A DNA stretch of 64,000 nt from Prorocentrum cordatum. Lineage: Eukaryota; Sar; Dinophyceae; Prorocentrales; Prorocentraceae. This document shows positions 54,976-64,000 of this stretch, piece after piece. Location of the stretch: NCBI GenBank assembly GCA_963575745.1, contig CAUYUJ010014342.1, forward strand, positions 65,274-129,273, written 5' to 3'. The first letter of the stretch is position 1. The number at the start of each line of letters is the position of its first letter. The notes under the pieces were generated by a model. It was not told the DNA's origin. It saw nothing but the letters and a program-made list of their open reading frames with translations, and ran no database searches. The translations under genes were made by a program, and so were the position numbers.

Positions 54976-55583
54976 GGCGTGATCATCTGACCCCGCCTGC
55001 TCTGGCTCCCCTTGGGCGGCCTTCATCGGTGTGGCGCCGCTGCGCCCTCCTCGGCTGCGTTCGCTGGATTCGATTCCGCGCTGGCGTCTGGGTCGGCTTT
55101 CGGTCTCGGTGCCGCCGGGGGAGGGCCCAGCTCGGGCCCCGCCGCGGAGACCGACCAGCGCGACACGGTGGAAGGCCACAGCTCGCGTCTGCCACACGGT
55201 CCAGGCCTCCCAAACGGGGCCTCCCAGGTCGGGCGGCCTTTTCGAAGGTTTTCGAGACTTGGTGAGGCCTCCATCAGCTGCGCCTCGTCGAGAGCGTTCT
55301 GGGGATGTCGGAATCGTCCCGAACGGCCGCCTTTAGGCCACAGTTATGATCCGAAATCTCACAGTCCAGGCCTCCCAAATGGGGCTGGAGTAGATGGGGT
55401 CGGAGGATCGCGCTGCATTCTCAGGGGAAGGCGACGCAAAGTTGCGACGGCTAATCTTTCGTAACGTTTGGCCTCTGGAGGCCGTTCCCGAGCCCCAGGA
55501 TTGTCTAAAACGACTCAGAATTAAAACCGGGCCCAGGGGAAGGAGTCCAAGGCCCAGGTTGCTGGCAGCGTCGGGGGAGAGGA

Positions 55584-55603
55584 ATCGCCGATGCATCGGC
55601 GAT
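55584..55603. repeat. 20-nt perfect palindrome, copy 2
   Basis: Same core CGCCGATGCATCGGCG, followed by GCGGCGCGATCC. Confidence 0.9.
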
Positions 55604-56034
55604 GCGGCGCGATCCAGACCGCGTCGGCGGTGCGGTGCGATCTGTCGGCCCCATCCACACGCGCCTCATTCTGAGACGTTCAACGTCTTGACTGTTTCAA
55701 TGCAGGGCCGTCTTTTTGATGCTGGGTCATTTTTTGACGCTCGCGTGGCCCTGGTGGGCCTTTGGAACCCGAAAGCGACGAAGCATGGCCGTCTTGTTTT
55801 TTTTGCAAAGCTTTAGAGGTCTGCGTTTGGGAGGCCTTTAGGCAATACACGCTGGCAGTGGAGGTGCAGCCCCCGCCTGAGTGCTGCCGGATCTGTGGCG
55901 CCGTCCGCTCGTGGCCGGCGGTCGGCGCACCTGGAGCGGTCCAGGCTGGGCCCCTTGGCGCCTAGGAGGGCTTGTAAGAGGCGGTGAGCAAAAGATGTTG
56001 GGGGTTCGCGGGTTCGAGGGGTGCTGGGGTTCGA

Positions 56035-57740
56035 GGAGGAGGAAGGAGGAGGAGGAGGACCAGGGTAAACCCAGGATGCAACACCGATGCTGCAATGCAC
56101 CCTCCCCCATCCCAAGGGCCCAAGTCCCCGCCTCAGCAAGGCTTCATCTTCACTACAAGAAGCGCCCTCCTGAAAGACCAGCACCTTGTGGTCCTTCCGT
56201 TCAGGCGAGATCCCCTTCTTGAAAAGGAGCTGCCTAGCATCCTTCTTGCGAGTAGTGAGGCATGCTAACATGTACGTATGATCATGTAGTTGAGCGAGGT
56301 GTCCAGACCATCCCCATCTGTAGAACTGTTGGAGAAGTCTCCACTTCTGGTCATGAACATCGAAGAAGTCTGAAGCGAGACTCCCAGTTAGAAAAGTAAT
56401 CACCCTCCCTTACATCCGAGCAGTTGGTACACATTTTCAAGTTTCTGGTTTGGACAACTTAGGAAGTCTCAGGTGGTACCTCCCTTTTGGAAAGGAACCG
56501 TTATCCATCCTCGTACCTGCCTTGAAACGGTTTTGCGCGGCGCTAATGTGAGAGCCGCCATTTTGAAAGCGATCGTCCTTCGATCCTTGCAATCACTGCA
56601 AGCTGTTAAAGCGAATGTGCGCGGCGCGAAGGCGAGAGCCGCATTTGGCAAACGATCCTCATCGATCTCTCTAGCTGTTGCAAACTTGAAGGCGACTGTG
56701 CGCAGCGCTAAGGCGGGACTAGTTTTAAAGCGACCTCCTCAGAGTCTTGTTGCTGTTGCAGACATTTGTCACGAATGTGCACGGCGCTACCGCGAGAGCC
56801 CCATTTTGAAAGCGAGTTCCGTAGATCTTTGTAGCTGTTGCAGACCAAGACGAGCATGCGCAGCGCTACGGCGAGGTTACCATTTGGACGATGACCTGTG
56901 CACCCTCTTTCTCCTTCTCTTCCACCTGCCGCTGCTCCTTCTCCTCCTCCTCCTCCTACTTCCCTTCCACCAGCCGTGCTTCTTGGCCCCGCAACGCACA
57001 CACGTCGTACAAGTTCGCGACAGCTTCACGGAGGTAAGGCGCCTTCCTTCCAACATGGGGCTCTCGCCCTAGCGCCGCGCGCATTCGTCTTACAAGCTTG
57101 CAGCCGTCACGATGATGGAGGACGGCTACTTTCCAAAATTGGGCCCCTTGCTTTAGGCGTCCTTCAAGCTGTATGGCTCGCGGGCATTTTTTCAAAATGG
57201 GGATTTTGTTAGAGAGCCTGCCAAAACACAATATCCAGAGGTGTGAACTCGTGCAGCAGCTACACGGGTGGGGTGCCGTCCTTCCTCAAGACGGGATCTC
57301 GCTGGGCATCATTTTGCTATATGTGTATATATGTATATGTACAGATGTTTTGCCTTCTCGCATTGGTGGGCTTGTTTTCCACCGCCACCACCATAAGTAG
57401 GAGGGGGAGGGAGTCCTCCTCCTCCTCCTCCTCCTCCTCCTTCTCCACCGCCTCCTTCCCCCCTCCAACTTATGGTGGTGGTGGTGGTGGAAAACAGGCC
57501 CATCATCGCATGTCTGATTACGCGATAGAGGAAGGATGCCAGGCAGTTCCTTTTCAAGCTGGGTCTGTCGGTTGAGCGACAGGCCCACAAGGTGCTGATC
57601 TTTCAGTGGGGGCGCGTACTGTAGTGAAACACACTGCTTGTGGGGAGATCTCAGGAGGGGACTTGGGACGGGAGGGTGTATTGCAGCATCGTTGATGCAT
57701 CTTGGGTTTCCTCCCTCTCCATCCCGTTTCCTTGTACATA
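56035..57740. repeat. large imperfect inverted repeat
   Basis: 56065-56275 matches 57500-57720 in reverse complement: shared words include GATGCTGCAATGCACCCTCC, TGAAAGACCAGCACCTTGTG, CTTGAAAAGGAGCTGCC and AGCATCCTTC, with scattered differences. Between the arms, 70-83-bp family units run minus-oriented on the left (56520-56890) and plus-oriented on the right (57045-57170), so the symmetry extends inward to a centre near 56970. Confidence 0.75.
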
Positions 57741-58370
57741 ATTCTTCTTGTCGCGCTCTCCGGCGTGTCGGTAGGGCGGGCCGGGCGCTTCGCACGAGCT
57801 TTCCTCACAACGTATGTTCCTGAAGCTTGGTGTTTCCAATAGGTACCCCGATGGAGGGGGAGAGGGGGGTTCAAAATGGAGCTCTCGGCTTCACGCCGTG
57901 ACCACTCGTTCTGAAGGATCCAGCAGCCACGCGGACGGAAGGGGGTCGTTTTCAAAACCGGTCTCTCGCCGCAGCGCCGCGCACGTTCTTCTTACATGTT
58001 CCAGTGGCTTCAAGGTTGAAGTAGGGTATAGTTTTCAAAATGGAGCTCTCGCCCCAGCGCCGCGCACAGTCGCTTGCAGCAGATCAAGAATTGATGGGGT
58101 CGTCTTCAAATGGAGACCTCGCCGGCACGCCGCGCATGTTCATTTTAACAGCTTGTAGCAGTTGCAGGGACGGAGGGTTTTACACTTGGGGTCTCGCCTT
58201 GGCGCTTCGCACAATCGTCGTTCAACAATCCCAGCAGTTTCAGGGATGGAGGCGGCTCATTTCTAGAATTGGGTCCTCGCCGTAGCGCAGAGGGCATTTA
58301 TTTCAAAAGCTTGAAGCAGCTACAATGATGGAGGGCGTTTCGCTTCCAACTGTAGCCTCTCGCTCGTTGA
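56520..58370. repeat. dispersed 70-83-bp repeat family, main cluster
   Basis: Plus-oriented consensus words: TTTTCAAAATGG(G)GCTCTCGCC, (C/T)AGCGCCGCGCAC, then TTACA..CTTGCAGC. At 57965, 58048, 58118, 58193, 58276 and 58359 the CTCGCC word gives spacings of 83, 70, 75, 83 and 83. At 56520-56890 five units run in the opposite orientation (GTGCGCGGCGCTAAGGCGAGAGCC). Stray units occur at 17160-17345, 20330-20510, 24650-24735, 58615-58720 and 59195-59290. No coding frame is kept. Confidence 0.8.
57368..57501. repeat. hairpin with ~40-bp arms and (CTC)n loop
   Basis: The left arm (GGGCTTGTTTTCCACC, CCACCATAAGT) pairs with the right arm (ACTTATGGTGG, GGTGGAAAACAGGCCC). The left arm is short of one CCA triplet. 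The loop is about 50 bp including a (CTC)n run. MITE-like. Confidence 0.8.
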
Positions 58371-58724
58371 CTCTTCCACGTTCATGACTGAACGGGCCAA
58401 CATGTGCACCAACTGCACGAATGGGGGCGGTCTTCTGTCAAAACGGGGATCTCGATGGACGCCTTGTTGAACTGCAGAGGTGCAGCTCTTCGCATTCCTT
58501 CCGGTCCCCAGGCCATTTTTGACTGATTACTTCCGACTACTCGATGGACACCTCCGTTGAGCTGCAGAATGTGCAGCTCTTCGCAGTCCTTCCAGCTCGA
58601 GGGTGCGAGGCGGCTCTCTTTCAAGACGGGACCCTCGCCCGAGCGGCAGGCCCACGCGGTGCTGGCCTCTCAGGGCGGCGCTCTTGGTGTTGAGACAGAG
58701 GTCTCGTCGACGCGTCGATGGTCT

Positions 58725-59045
58725 TCTCTGGTTCTCCCCCTCCTCCCCCTCCCCTTCCTCCTCTCTGGCCCTCCCCCTCCTTTTGTCTTCTCTTCGACGG
58801 TTTTCTCCTCCTCTCCCTCCGTCCTCTTCCTAGTTCCGCCTTCCCGTTTCCGTTCAACTCCCCTCCCTTCTCATCCTCCCCGTCCGCCCCCTCTCTCATC
58901 CTCTCCCTCTCCCCCCCGCCTTCTCCCTCCTGGCTTTTCTCTCCTTTCTAGTTTCTCGTTTCTCCTGCATCCTCCCTCGCTCACCCTTCCTCCGTCGTCT
59001 CTCCTCCCTCGCTCATCGCCCCTCCCTGCTCCACCTCACTCAACA
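58725..59045. repeat. CTCC-rich low-complexity tract
   Basis: Pyrimidine-rich CCCTCCTC-type sequence; frames are Ser/Pro-rich artefacts. Confidence 0.85.
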
Positions 59046-59280
59046 TCTACACGCTATGAGTACTACTCTACTCTTTCCCCTGACCCTGTCCGGTAGATCC
59101 GGCGCTCCCCTCAATGTCTGTTTTTTTCCACAGGATTGGGCCGACTTATTTGTTCCTGTGTGTTCTTACACTCTGATTGATTTCGGTGTTTCAAAAGGGT
59201 GCTCTCGCTGCAGCGTGGGCCTCATTTTCGGATCGGCGCTGTGCTCCCGTGGTTCCGAATGGCGCTCTCGCCCCAGCGCG

Positions 59281-59805
59281 AGCCACTTTTCTGAATCCCA
59301 CAGGTCTTGCAGGTCCCACAGGTCTCGCAGGCACCACATGTCCCGCAGCCCCTCAGGACCCACAGGTGTCACTGGTCGCCCCGCAGGTCCCACAGATATC
59401 AGCGGTCCGGCAGGTTCCACAGGTCCCACAGGTCCCACAGGTCCCACAGGTGTCGCAGGTCTCATAGGTCCCACAAGGGGTCCCCCAGGTCCCGCTGGTG
59501 CCACAGGTCCCATAGGTCTCGCAGGTCTCACAGGTCCCACGATCCCCACAGGTCCCACAGGTCCCACAGGTCCCACAGGTCCCACAGGAGTCGCAGGTCA
59601 CACGCCCACAGGCTACAGAGGCCCCAAGGTTGCACAGGTCCCACCAGTACCGCAGGTCCCATAGGTCCCATAGGTCCCAGAGGTTCACAGTTCCAACCTG
59701 CCCCGCAGGTCCCACGTGTCCCACATGTCCCACACGTCCCACAGGCCACAGAAGTCCCACAGGTTCCACAGGTCCCACAGATCGCACAAGTCTAACAGTT
59801 CTCAC
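59281..59805. repeat. CCCACAGGT 9-bp minisatellite
   Basis: CCCACAGGT and variants tandemly repeated. Because the unit is 9 bp, one plus frame (59056-59664) reads collagen-like Gly-Pro-Thr triplets. I treat this as repeat DNA, since all frames are likewise periodic and no signal peptide or conserved domain flanks it. Confidence 0.85.
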
Positions 59806-60092
59806 CTGCCCTGCAAGATCCCACAAGTCACCTTTGCTGCTATTCGGGTGCTTTGCTTGGGTAATGGGGTTGCAGGTCGGCAATGGTCCGCGTCCGCGGA
59901 TAGAGAAAACAAAGAGCGCAATTGGCAGGGATGGGAGGGAGGGATAGGATGTCAGATGTGGCGCGAGCGCACACAGCTTGTCCCTCGCCGCTCGCCCCTC
60001 GCCTCTCTGTCCTCCATTCTCGCTCTTCCCCTCGCCCTCCCCCCTCTGTCCCCCTCCTCCCTATTCCTCCTCGCCGTTCCTGCTGGGCGAAG

Positions 60093-60159
60093 GAACGAGT
60101 TTTCGTACCACATGCTGCAGGGCAGCAAGTGGGTCCTGAACGAGACGAGCAGCACCCTG
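60093..60159 (+). CDS. CARNMT1-like: exon D of carnosine N-methyltransferase-like gene
   Basis: After the acceptor GGCGAAG, reads (x)'NEFSYHMLQGSKWVLNETSSTL'. This matches the family block 'GNE(F/W)S..ML..SNF+LN', part of the SAM pocket following the glycine-rich loop of exon C. End placed at CTG before a GA donor (GAGAGCCC); joined to exon E this gives a gap-free alignment length with the family. The first base completes a codon begun in the preceding exon, which does not fit the phase of exon C as drawn, so 7-9 residues are unplaced. Confidence 0.75.
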
Positions 60160-61260
60160 GAGAGCCCCCCGCTCCCCCCTCTTGCACGTCCATCCTCCCC
60201 CTGTCTGGGAAGAGGGGGAATGCAGAGCTCAGGAGGGGGAAAAACACACAGACACAATTGACCGTCCATCCCCAGGAAAATATGGGAAAATATGGGAAGT
60301 GGGGGAGAAGACGAACATACAGACCATGTGAGAAAAGGGATATTGGTATCGTTTTTTTTTTTTTTGGTGTGCCCCATGGCCCCTTGAAGAGCACATGACT
60401 AGGAGGCGATCGCTCGAGGTTGAACTATCCGCGCGAGGTCAGAAACCAATGCCGACGTCTGCACGACACGACCCTGCTGTACGGCAGGTTCGCGCTGTGT
60501 TGACCTGGCGGCGACCCTGGCGCGGGCGTTCATGTTCGAACGCCGCCAGCGGGCCAAAGTCGGCCGACATCGGACGATCCGCGCTGTCGGACGAGCCGCG
60601 ATGGCTCGAGGTGGAAGGACTCGCGGTGTCAGACACCAACGCCGAATCTATCACGACACGCATCTATCGGGTTCGGAAGGCGCTCGCTGTTCCTTGGGTC
60701 CTTCCATGGTTGTCCCTCAAGCGCTCCTGTGCACCCAGGCTCTCTTGGGTTCAAACAGCGGCTTCGTTCATCATTCTGCGTTTCTCGTGGTAGTAGCTTG
60801 ACTGTACCGCCTTCTCTCCCCTCCTCCATGCCCTCCTCCCCAGCTCACTGCCTGCAACTTCTCATCCTCTCGGCGTGCTCGGACACGCGCTGCTGCTCCT
60901 CCTCTCCTCCTACTCAGTCGCCCAACTGTGTGCTATTATGCTAGCCTGCAGGGTGGGCCCTCTCCTTTTCTGTGCACTTCGGCTTTGTCTTCGATGAGAG
61001 GCGTTTCGAAGCGCCTTCGGACCAGCTCACCCGAGTTGGACTTGCGTTCGCATGGTTGCCTCCCTCCCTGACTCCCTCCATTTCTCCCTCCCCCTCCTCT
61101 TACCCTTACCCTCACCCTTTCCATTCTCAAGTGCAAGCCTTCGAGACTGATCGGCAAGGGCCTCCACCTCAAGAAGGCTGGGGCCACAGCTGTGCAACGA
61201 GACCCTAAACAGCAACGCTGCATGAGAACACGCACGTTAAGTCAACATCAAAGGGGGGCG
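60160..61260. other. intron 4, no gene seen
   Basis: Unique-looking sequence apart from T-run 60351-60365 and TC-rich 61058-61130. Two short imperfect repeats of CGGCGAC/CGAACGCCG words at 60500-60620. No coding motif. Confidence 0.5.
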
Positions 61261-61284
61261 TGCTTGGTGTGGGTGGGCATGCGC

Positions 61285-61680
61285 ACGGCACGGCACGCGG
61301 GCACGGCACGGCACGCGTGTACCGCACGGCACGGCATTTTCTCGCATTCTGGATTTCAGGCGTTGCACGTGCGCTCGCGCGGCACGGCACGCGGGCACGG
61401 CACGCGGGCACGGCACGCTGGCACGACACGGCAAGGCACCCGTTTCGCATTCCAGAGCTCAAGCACATCGCGGCACGCGCACGGCCCGGCATTTCTTCCG
61501 GCACGGCGCCTTCTCCGCATTCTAGAGTTCAGGCACGGCTCGGCACGCGCACGGCACGGCACGCGGGCACGGCACGGCACGTCATGGTTTTGCACACGTT
61601 TCGCACACTGGAGACCAAGGGAGGATGGCACGGCACGACACTGTTTTCGCATGCTGAAGGCCAAGCACGGCACGGCACAC
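61285..61680. repeat. GGCACGGCAC minisatellite
   Basis: GGCACGGCACGCG pentameric/decameric words interrupted by a TTCGCATTC(T/C)(G/A)GA(T/G)TTCAGGC segment (61343, 61447, 61517, 61682 region), giving a higher-order period of roughly 70-165 bp. Confidence 0.88.
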
Positions 61681-61874
61681 TTCGCATTCAGCGGTTCAGG
61701 AATGCATTCTCTTATCGCGTAATTCGCTGTTTAGGGAATTGCACTCCTTCCCTCCTCCCTTCCTCCTTCACTCCTCTCTCACTCCTCCCTTCCTCCTCCT
61801 CCTCCTCCTGCCAGCGCCTCCCGCCCCTCCCTCCTCATCCTGCCGCTCCCCGCCTCCCCCCCCGCCCCGCCCAG

Positions 61875-61949
61875 ACGCACACCATCTTTCCGTTCGTGCT
61901 GAGCCTGGAGCATCGCAAGAGGGGGCGGAGCCAGCTGCAGGCCATCAAG
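61875..61949 (+). CDS. CARNMT1-like: exon E of carnosine N-methyltransferase-like gene
   Basis: 25 codons: 'THTIFPFVLSLEHRKRGR' then 'SQLQAIK'. This matches the family segment '..+YP(F/W)V...SN.+....L+.I' that follows the 'VLN' block of exon D. The acceptor is CCGCCCAG. The donor is placed after AAG with GC (GCGCGG). The next family block ('PDV.P', then the acidic catalytic region) is not visible before 64000, so the gene continues beyond the window. Confidence 0.7.
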
Positions 61950-62029
61950 GCGCGGGCAGGGTGGGGACCCGGGCTCTCCCGGGCTCTTTTCGATCCGATC
62001 GATCCGGTCTCTGGTCCGATTCCGATCCA

Positions 62030-62255
62030 GTGGCCTGGTCCGATCGATCCGATCGATCCGGTGGCCCGGTCCGATTCCGATCTTCAGACGACCCCGTGCG
62101 GCCCGGTGCTGGCATGGCGCTGCCGTGCATCCTGGCGTGTCCGATCCGATTCGATTCCGACTCCGTGCCGATGCATGCCGATCCGACGCACGCACGTTCC
62201 GTTCCGATCCGATTTCCCGACTCGGTGCTGACTGATCCCAGGGGGCAGTGTGGGC
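62030..62255. repeat. GATCCGAT-type dispersed repeat, copy 2
   Basis: Collinear with 34836-35065, same orientation. Dense in CCGATCGATCCG and CCGATTCCGA words at its left end (61990-62080), which look like a short local tandem expansion. Confidence 0.75.
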
Positions 62256-64000
62256 ACCTGGACTTCGGGCGGACTCGGATCGTTTCTCGTCGATTGCGGC
62301 CTCTGGGGGTCTCGGCCTCAAGAGGCAGCGTTTCAGGGCCCAGGGTCATCACGCATAGTCCTGGGACGACAGGACTGCCTGCGGGGAGGGGATCGAGTCG
62401 ATGTCGATGATCCCCGGACGTACGTTAATCCAATCTGTGTTTTCCCCGTTCCTCTGCACCGATAGCACGCAGACTTTGCGGGCCCTGATTGCACCGCCTG
62501 CGTCGTATTGAACGGCTTCGGTAGGCAAGCACACGTTGGCGCAAACATGCATTCTGAACATCATCGACAAGACTTCGGGGGTCCGCGGATTGAAGCAAAT
62601 ACATCCGTCAGATTCCAGAGGATCGAGCAAGCAAACAATCGCGCCAGAATCTTTGTTGTTTCTTGCCCCCCGTCTGGGCCGCTGGAGATCGGTCCCGAGT
62701 AAGTCGAGAAGCGGGCCATCGATGGACTCTGGGAGCCATTTTGTTCCTCCAGTGATGACAAGATGATGCGCCATCAAGTGCCCCAGGACGGGTACAGGGA
62801 CTGGGCTTCCAAAGCAGATTTTCGTCAGGGACCAGGGGATCCAGGCCTCGCAAGTGAGACCGGAGCAGATGGGGTCGGAGGATCGTGCCGCATCGCCGAT
62901 GCATCGGCGATGCGGCCTCCAGTTGGAGACCAGTTTGCTTCATCACTGCGTCGCTGGTGCTTCTGCGATGCATTGGCGATGCGTGCGAGCTTACGACCCC
63001 AGTCATATTCGAGCGGGGCGCTAGATGTGTGTGTGTGTGTGTGTGTGTGATGGAGGGTTGTGTCAGCGTTTTGGTGCAGGGGCCCAAGGGGACGTTTTGC
63101 GCTCCTGCTGGAGTGCTCCGTAGCCGAACGTCTACATCGGAGGTTGATGGAGAACCCGCACCCTCCCAAGTCGATTAGCGAACTGTCCTTTTTCGATTCT
63201 CGAAAGGCTGTTGCGCCTGCAATTTTTGGGCCTGCGTCCGCCTGGTCTGGTCCTGTTTCGTTGTCACGTAATACAGGGTGTCTTGCCAATTGGCGGCTCT
63301 GTCCATCCCCGACCAATCGACGGCGTGCATGCAAATGGATGCTCACTGAAAACAAGAGATCGCCCACTGCGGGCGCACGGGATGCGCAGAGCTGATATCC
63401 ATGCAGCTGATTGTCTCCAGGGTCCTTCGACGATTGTCCTTTTGCTAGCAGTCGCTCGTGATGCGCAAGGGGAGCTTCGTTTCACCAGTCAGCTGGATCA
63501 CACTGAGTAGATAATTTCTCATTCTCATTCCTTGTTGGATGAGTCCTGCGATGTACGGCTGTCCGACACTGATGCTTGCAGCTTCTCGTGAGTGAGATAC
63601 TTGGTTAACAATGCAAGCCCAGTGCCATGTTTGCGTCTCCTTTGCGGCGCACGGAACATATTTCTTGACGTTTCGCGTACCCTTCCCCAGTCCCGGTGGT
63701 CTCGCCCTTGGAATGGTTGCAGTTCAGCCGCCTGACACACCTGGCACCTCTTGCAGCTCTGCCTCAGTCCCCAGCGTCTACCTCGGCGTCCCTCGGCGGC
63801 AGTTTCGGCGGCCGTTAGTTTGCCCGCTTAGGTAATTAGATTTGGCTCGTAGCCCGGGCTGACTTCGGACGCCGCCTGTGCTTCCGCTTGCGGCCGCGAC
63901 GGAAGAAAATACCCCTCCCCAGCCCAGGCAGCAGCTTTGCTCAGGCGAATGGCATTGGTCAGGGAAGTGGGGAAGCATACAGTGAAGCAACGATCTGGGG
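62256..64000. other. right end: no gene recognised
   Basis: Holds a third palindrome, a (GT)n run at 63026-63049 and otherwise unique-looking sequence. I searched by eye for the next methyltransferase exon and did not find it. Confidence 0.5.
62887..62916. repeat. 30-nt perfect palindrome, copy 3
   Basis: Same CGCCGATGCATCGGCG core as 54952 and 55584, with symmetry extended to 30 nt. Preceded by GCAGATGGGGTCGGAGGATCG, the word that lies near the other copies; a partial echo (GATGCATTGGCGATGCG) is at 62968. Confidence 0.9.

Larger units (their letters stand above)
54560..56030. other. intron 3, palindrome-bearing repeats, no gene seen
   Basis: Contains several copies of a CCAGGCCTCCCAAA / CAGATGGGGTCGGAGGATCG word pair and two copies of a GATGCATC palindrome (listed separately). 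No coding motif recognised. Confidence 0.5.
24228..61949 (+). other. CARNMT1-like: split gene: N2227-family carnosine N-methyltransferase-like, 5 exons seen, incomplete at both ends
   Basis: Five short open segments on the plus strand read, in order, as consecutive pieces of the N2227 family: the 'LKQFVRDW' helix, 'ERD.Y', the SAM-binding 'VLxPGxGLxRL' loop, 'NEFSYxML..VLN' and 'xIFPFV'. Apparent introns are 24314-26329, 26394-33330, 33405-60092 and 60160-61874. Donors look like GA, GC, GC and GA; acceptors are AG. Known family enzymes methylate carnosine to anserine with SAM. A small exon between C and D is probably missing because the phases do not join, and the catalytic C-terminal half plus the N-terminus are outside or unrecognised. 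The evidence is order, strand and motif, not expression. Confidence 0.75.

Noticed and set aside
62731-62742. Second SL-like match (AGCCATTTTG)
   Set aside because: Only 10 bases match and the essential GCTCAAG part is absent; likely chance.

Overview
The window looks like nuclear DNA of a dinoflagellate (a GC-rich core dinoflagellate; Prorocentrum-like is my guess). Support: a near-exact dinoflagellate spliced-leader (SL) tract inside a retroelement (43354-43375); apparent introns with GA and GC donors as well as AG acceptors; an LTR retroelement whose protease reads D-G-G; and very heavy microsatellite and minisatellite content. There is a 100-N assembly gap at 16401-16500. No bacterial operons, rRNA or tRNA genes were found.

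Layout. 1-3561: low-complexity DNA, a 119-bp direct repeat and two (TAG)n arrays. 3562-16245: a 12.7-kb LTR retrotransposon on the minus strand, inserted in a (TAG)n array, with near-identical 256/258-bp LTRs and a 4-bp target duplication. It encodes Gag with two CCCH fingers, protease, RT-thumb plus RNase H, integrase, a methyltransferase-like domain, the RT fingers/palm (YIDD) and a 3' module with a membrane segment, a SWIM zinc finger and a PLD-type HKD motif. The RT palm therefore lies downstream of integrase while its thumb and RNase H lie upstream, an unusual order. 16246-24200: microsatellites, a 73-bp satellite, a CTGAGG minisatellite and a strong GC hairpin.

24228-61949 (plus): five short, colinear exons that together read as the front half of an N2227-family carnosine N-methyltransferase. 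They are separated by apparent introns of about 2.0, 6.9, 26.7 and 1.7 kb. Everything between them is then intronic: GAT, GGA and GT microsatellites, a LINE 3' fragment (30630-31815), two decayed LINE elements back to back (38766-42620 and 43354-49700), an inverted-repeat-bounded 1.5-kb element (35140-36635), several satellites and a dispersed 70-83-bp repeat family. The methyltransferase gene must continue beyond the right edge.

How it fits together: one cellular gene is spread over at least 38 kb by repeat-filled introns, and the remaining recognisable coding DNA is retroelement. Many retroelement frame breaks fall in homopolymer runs, so some of the apparent decay may be sequencing error.
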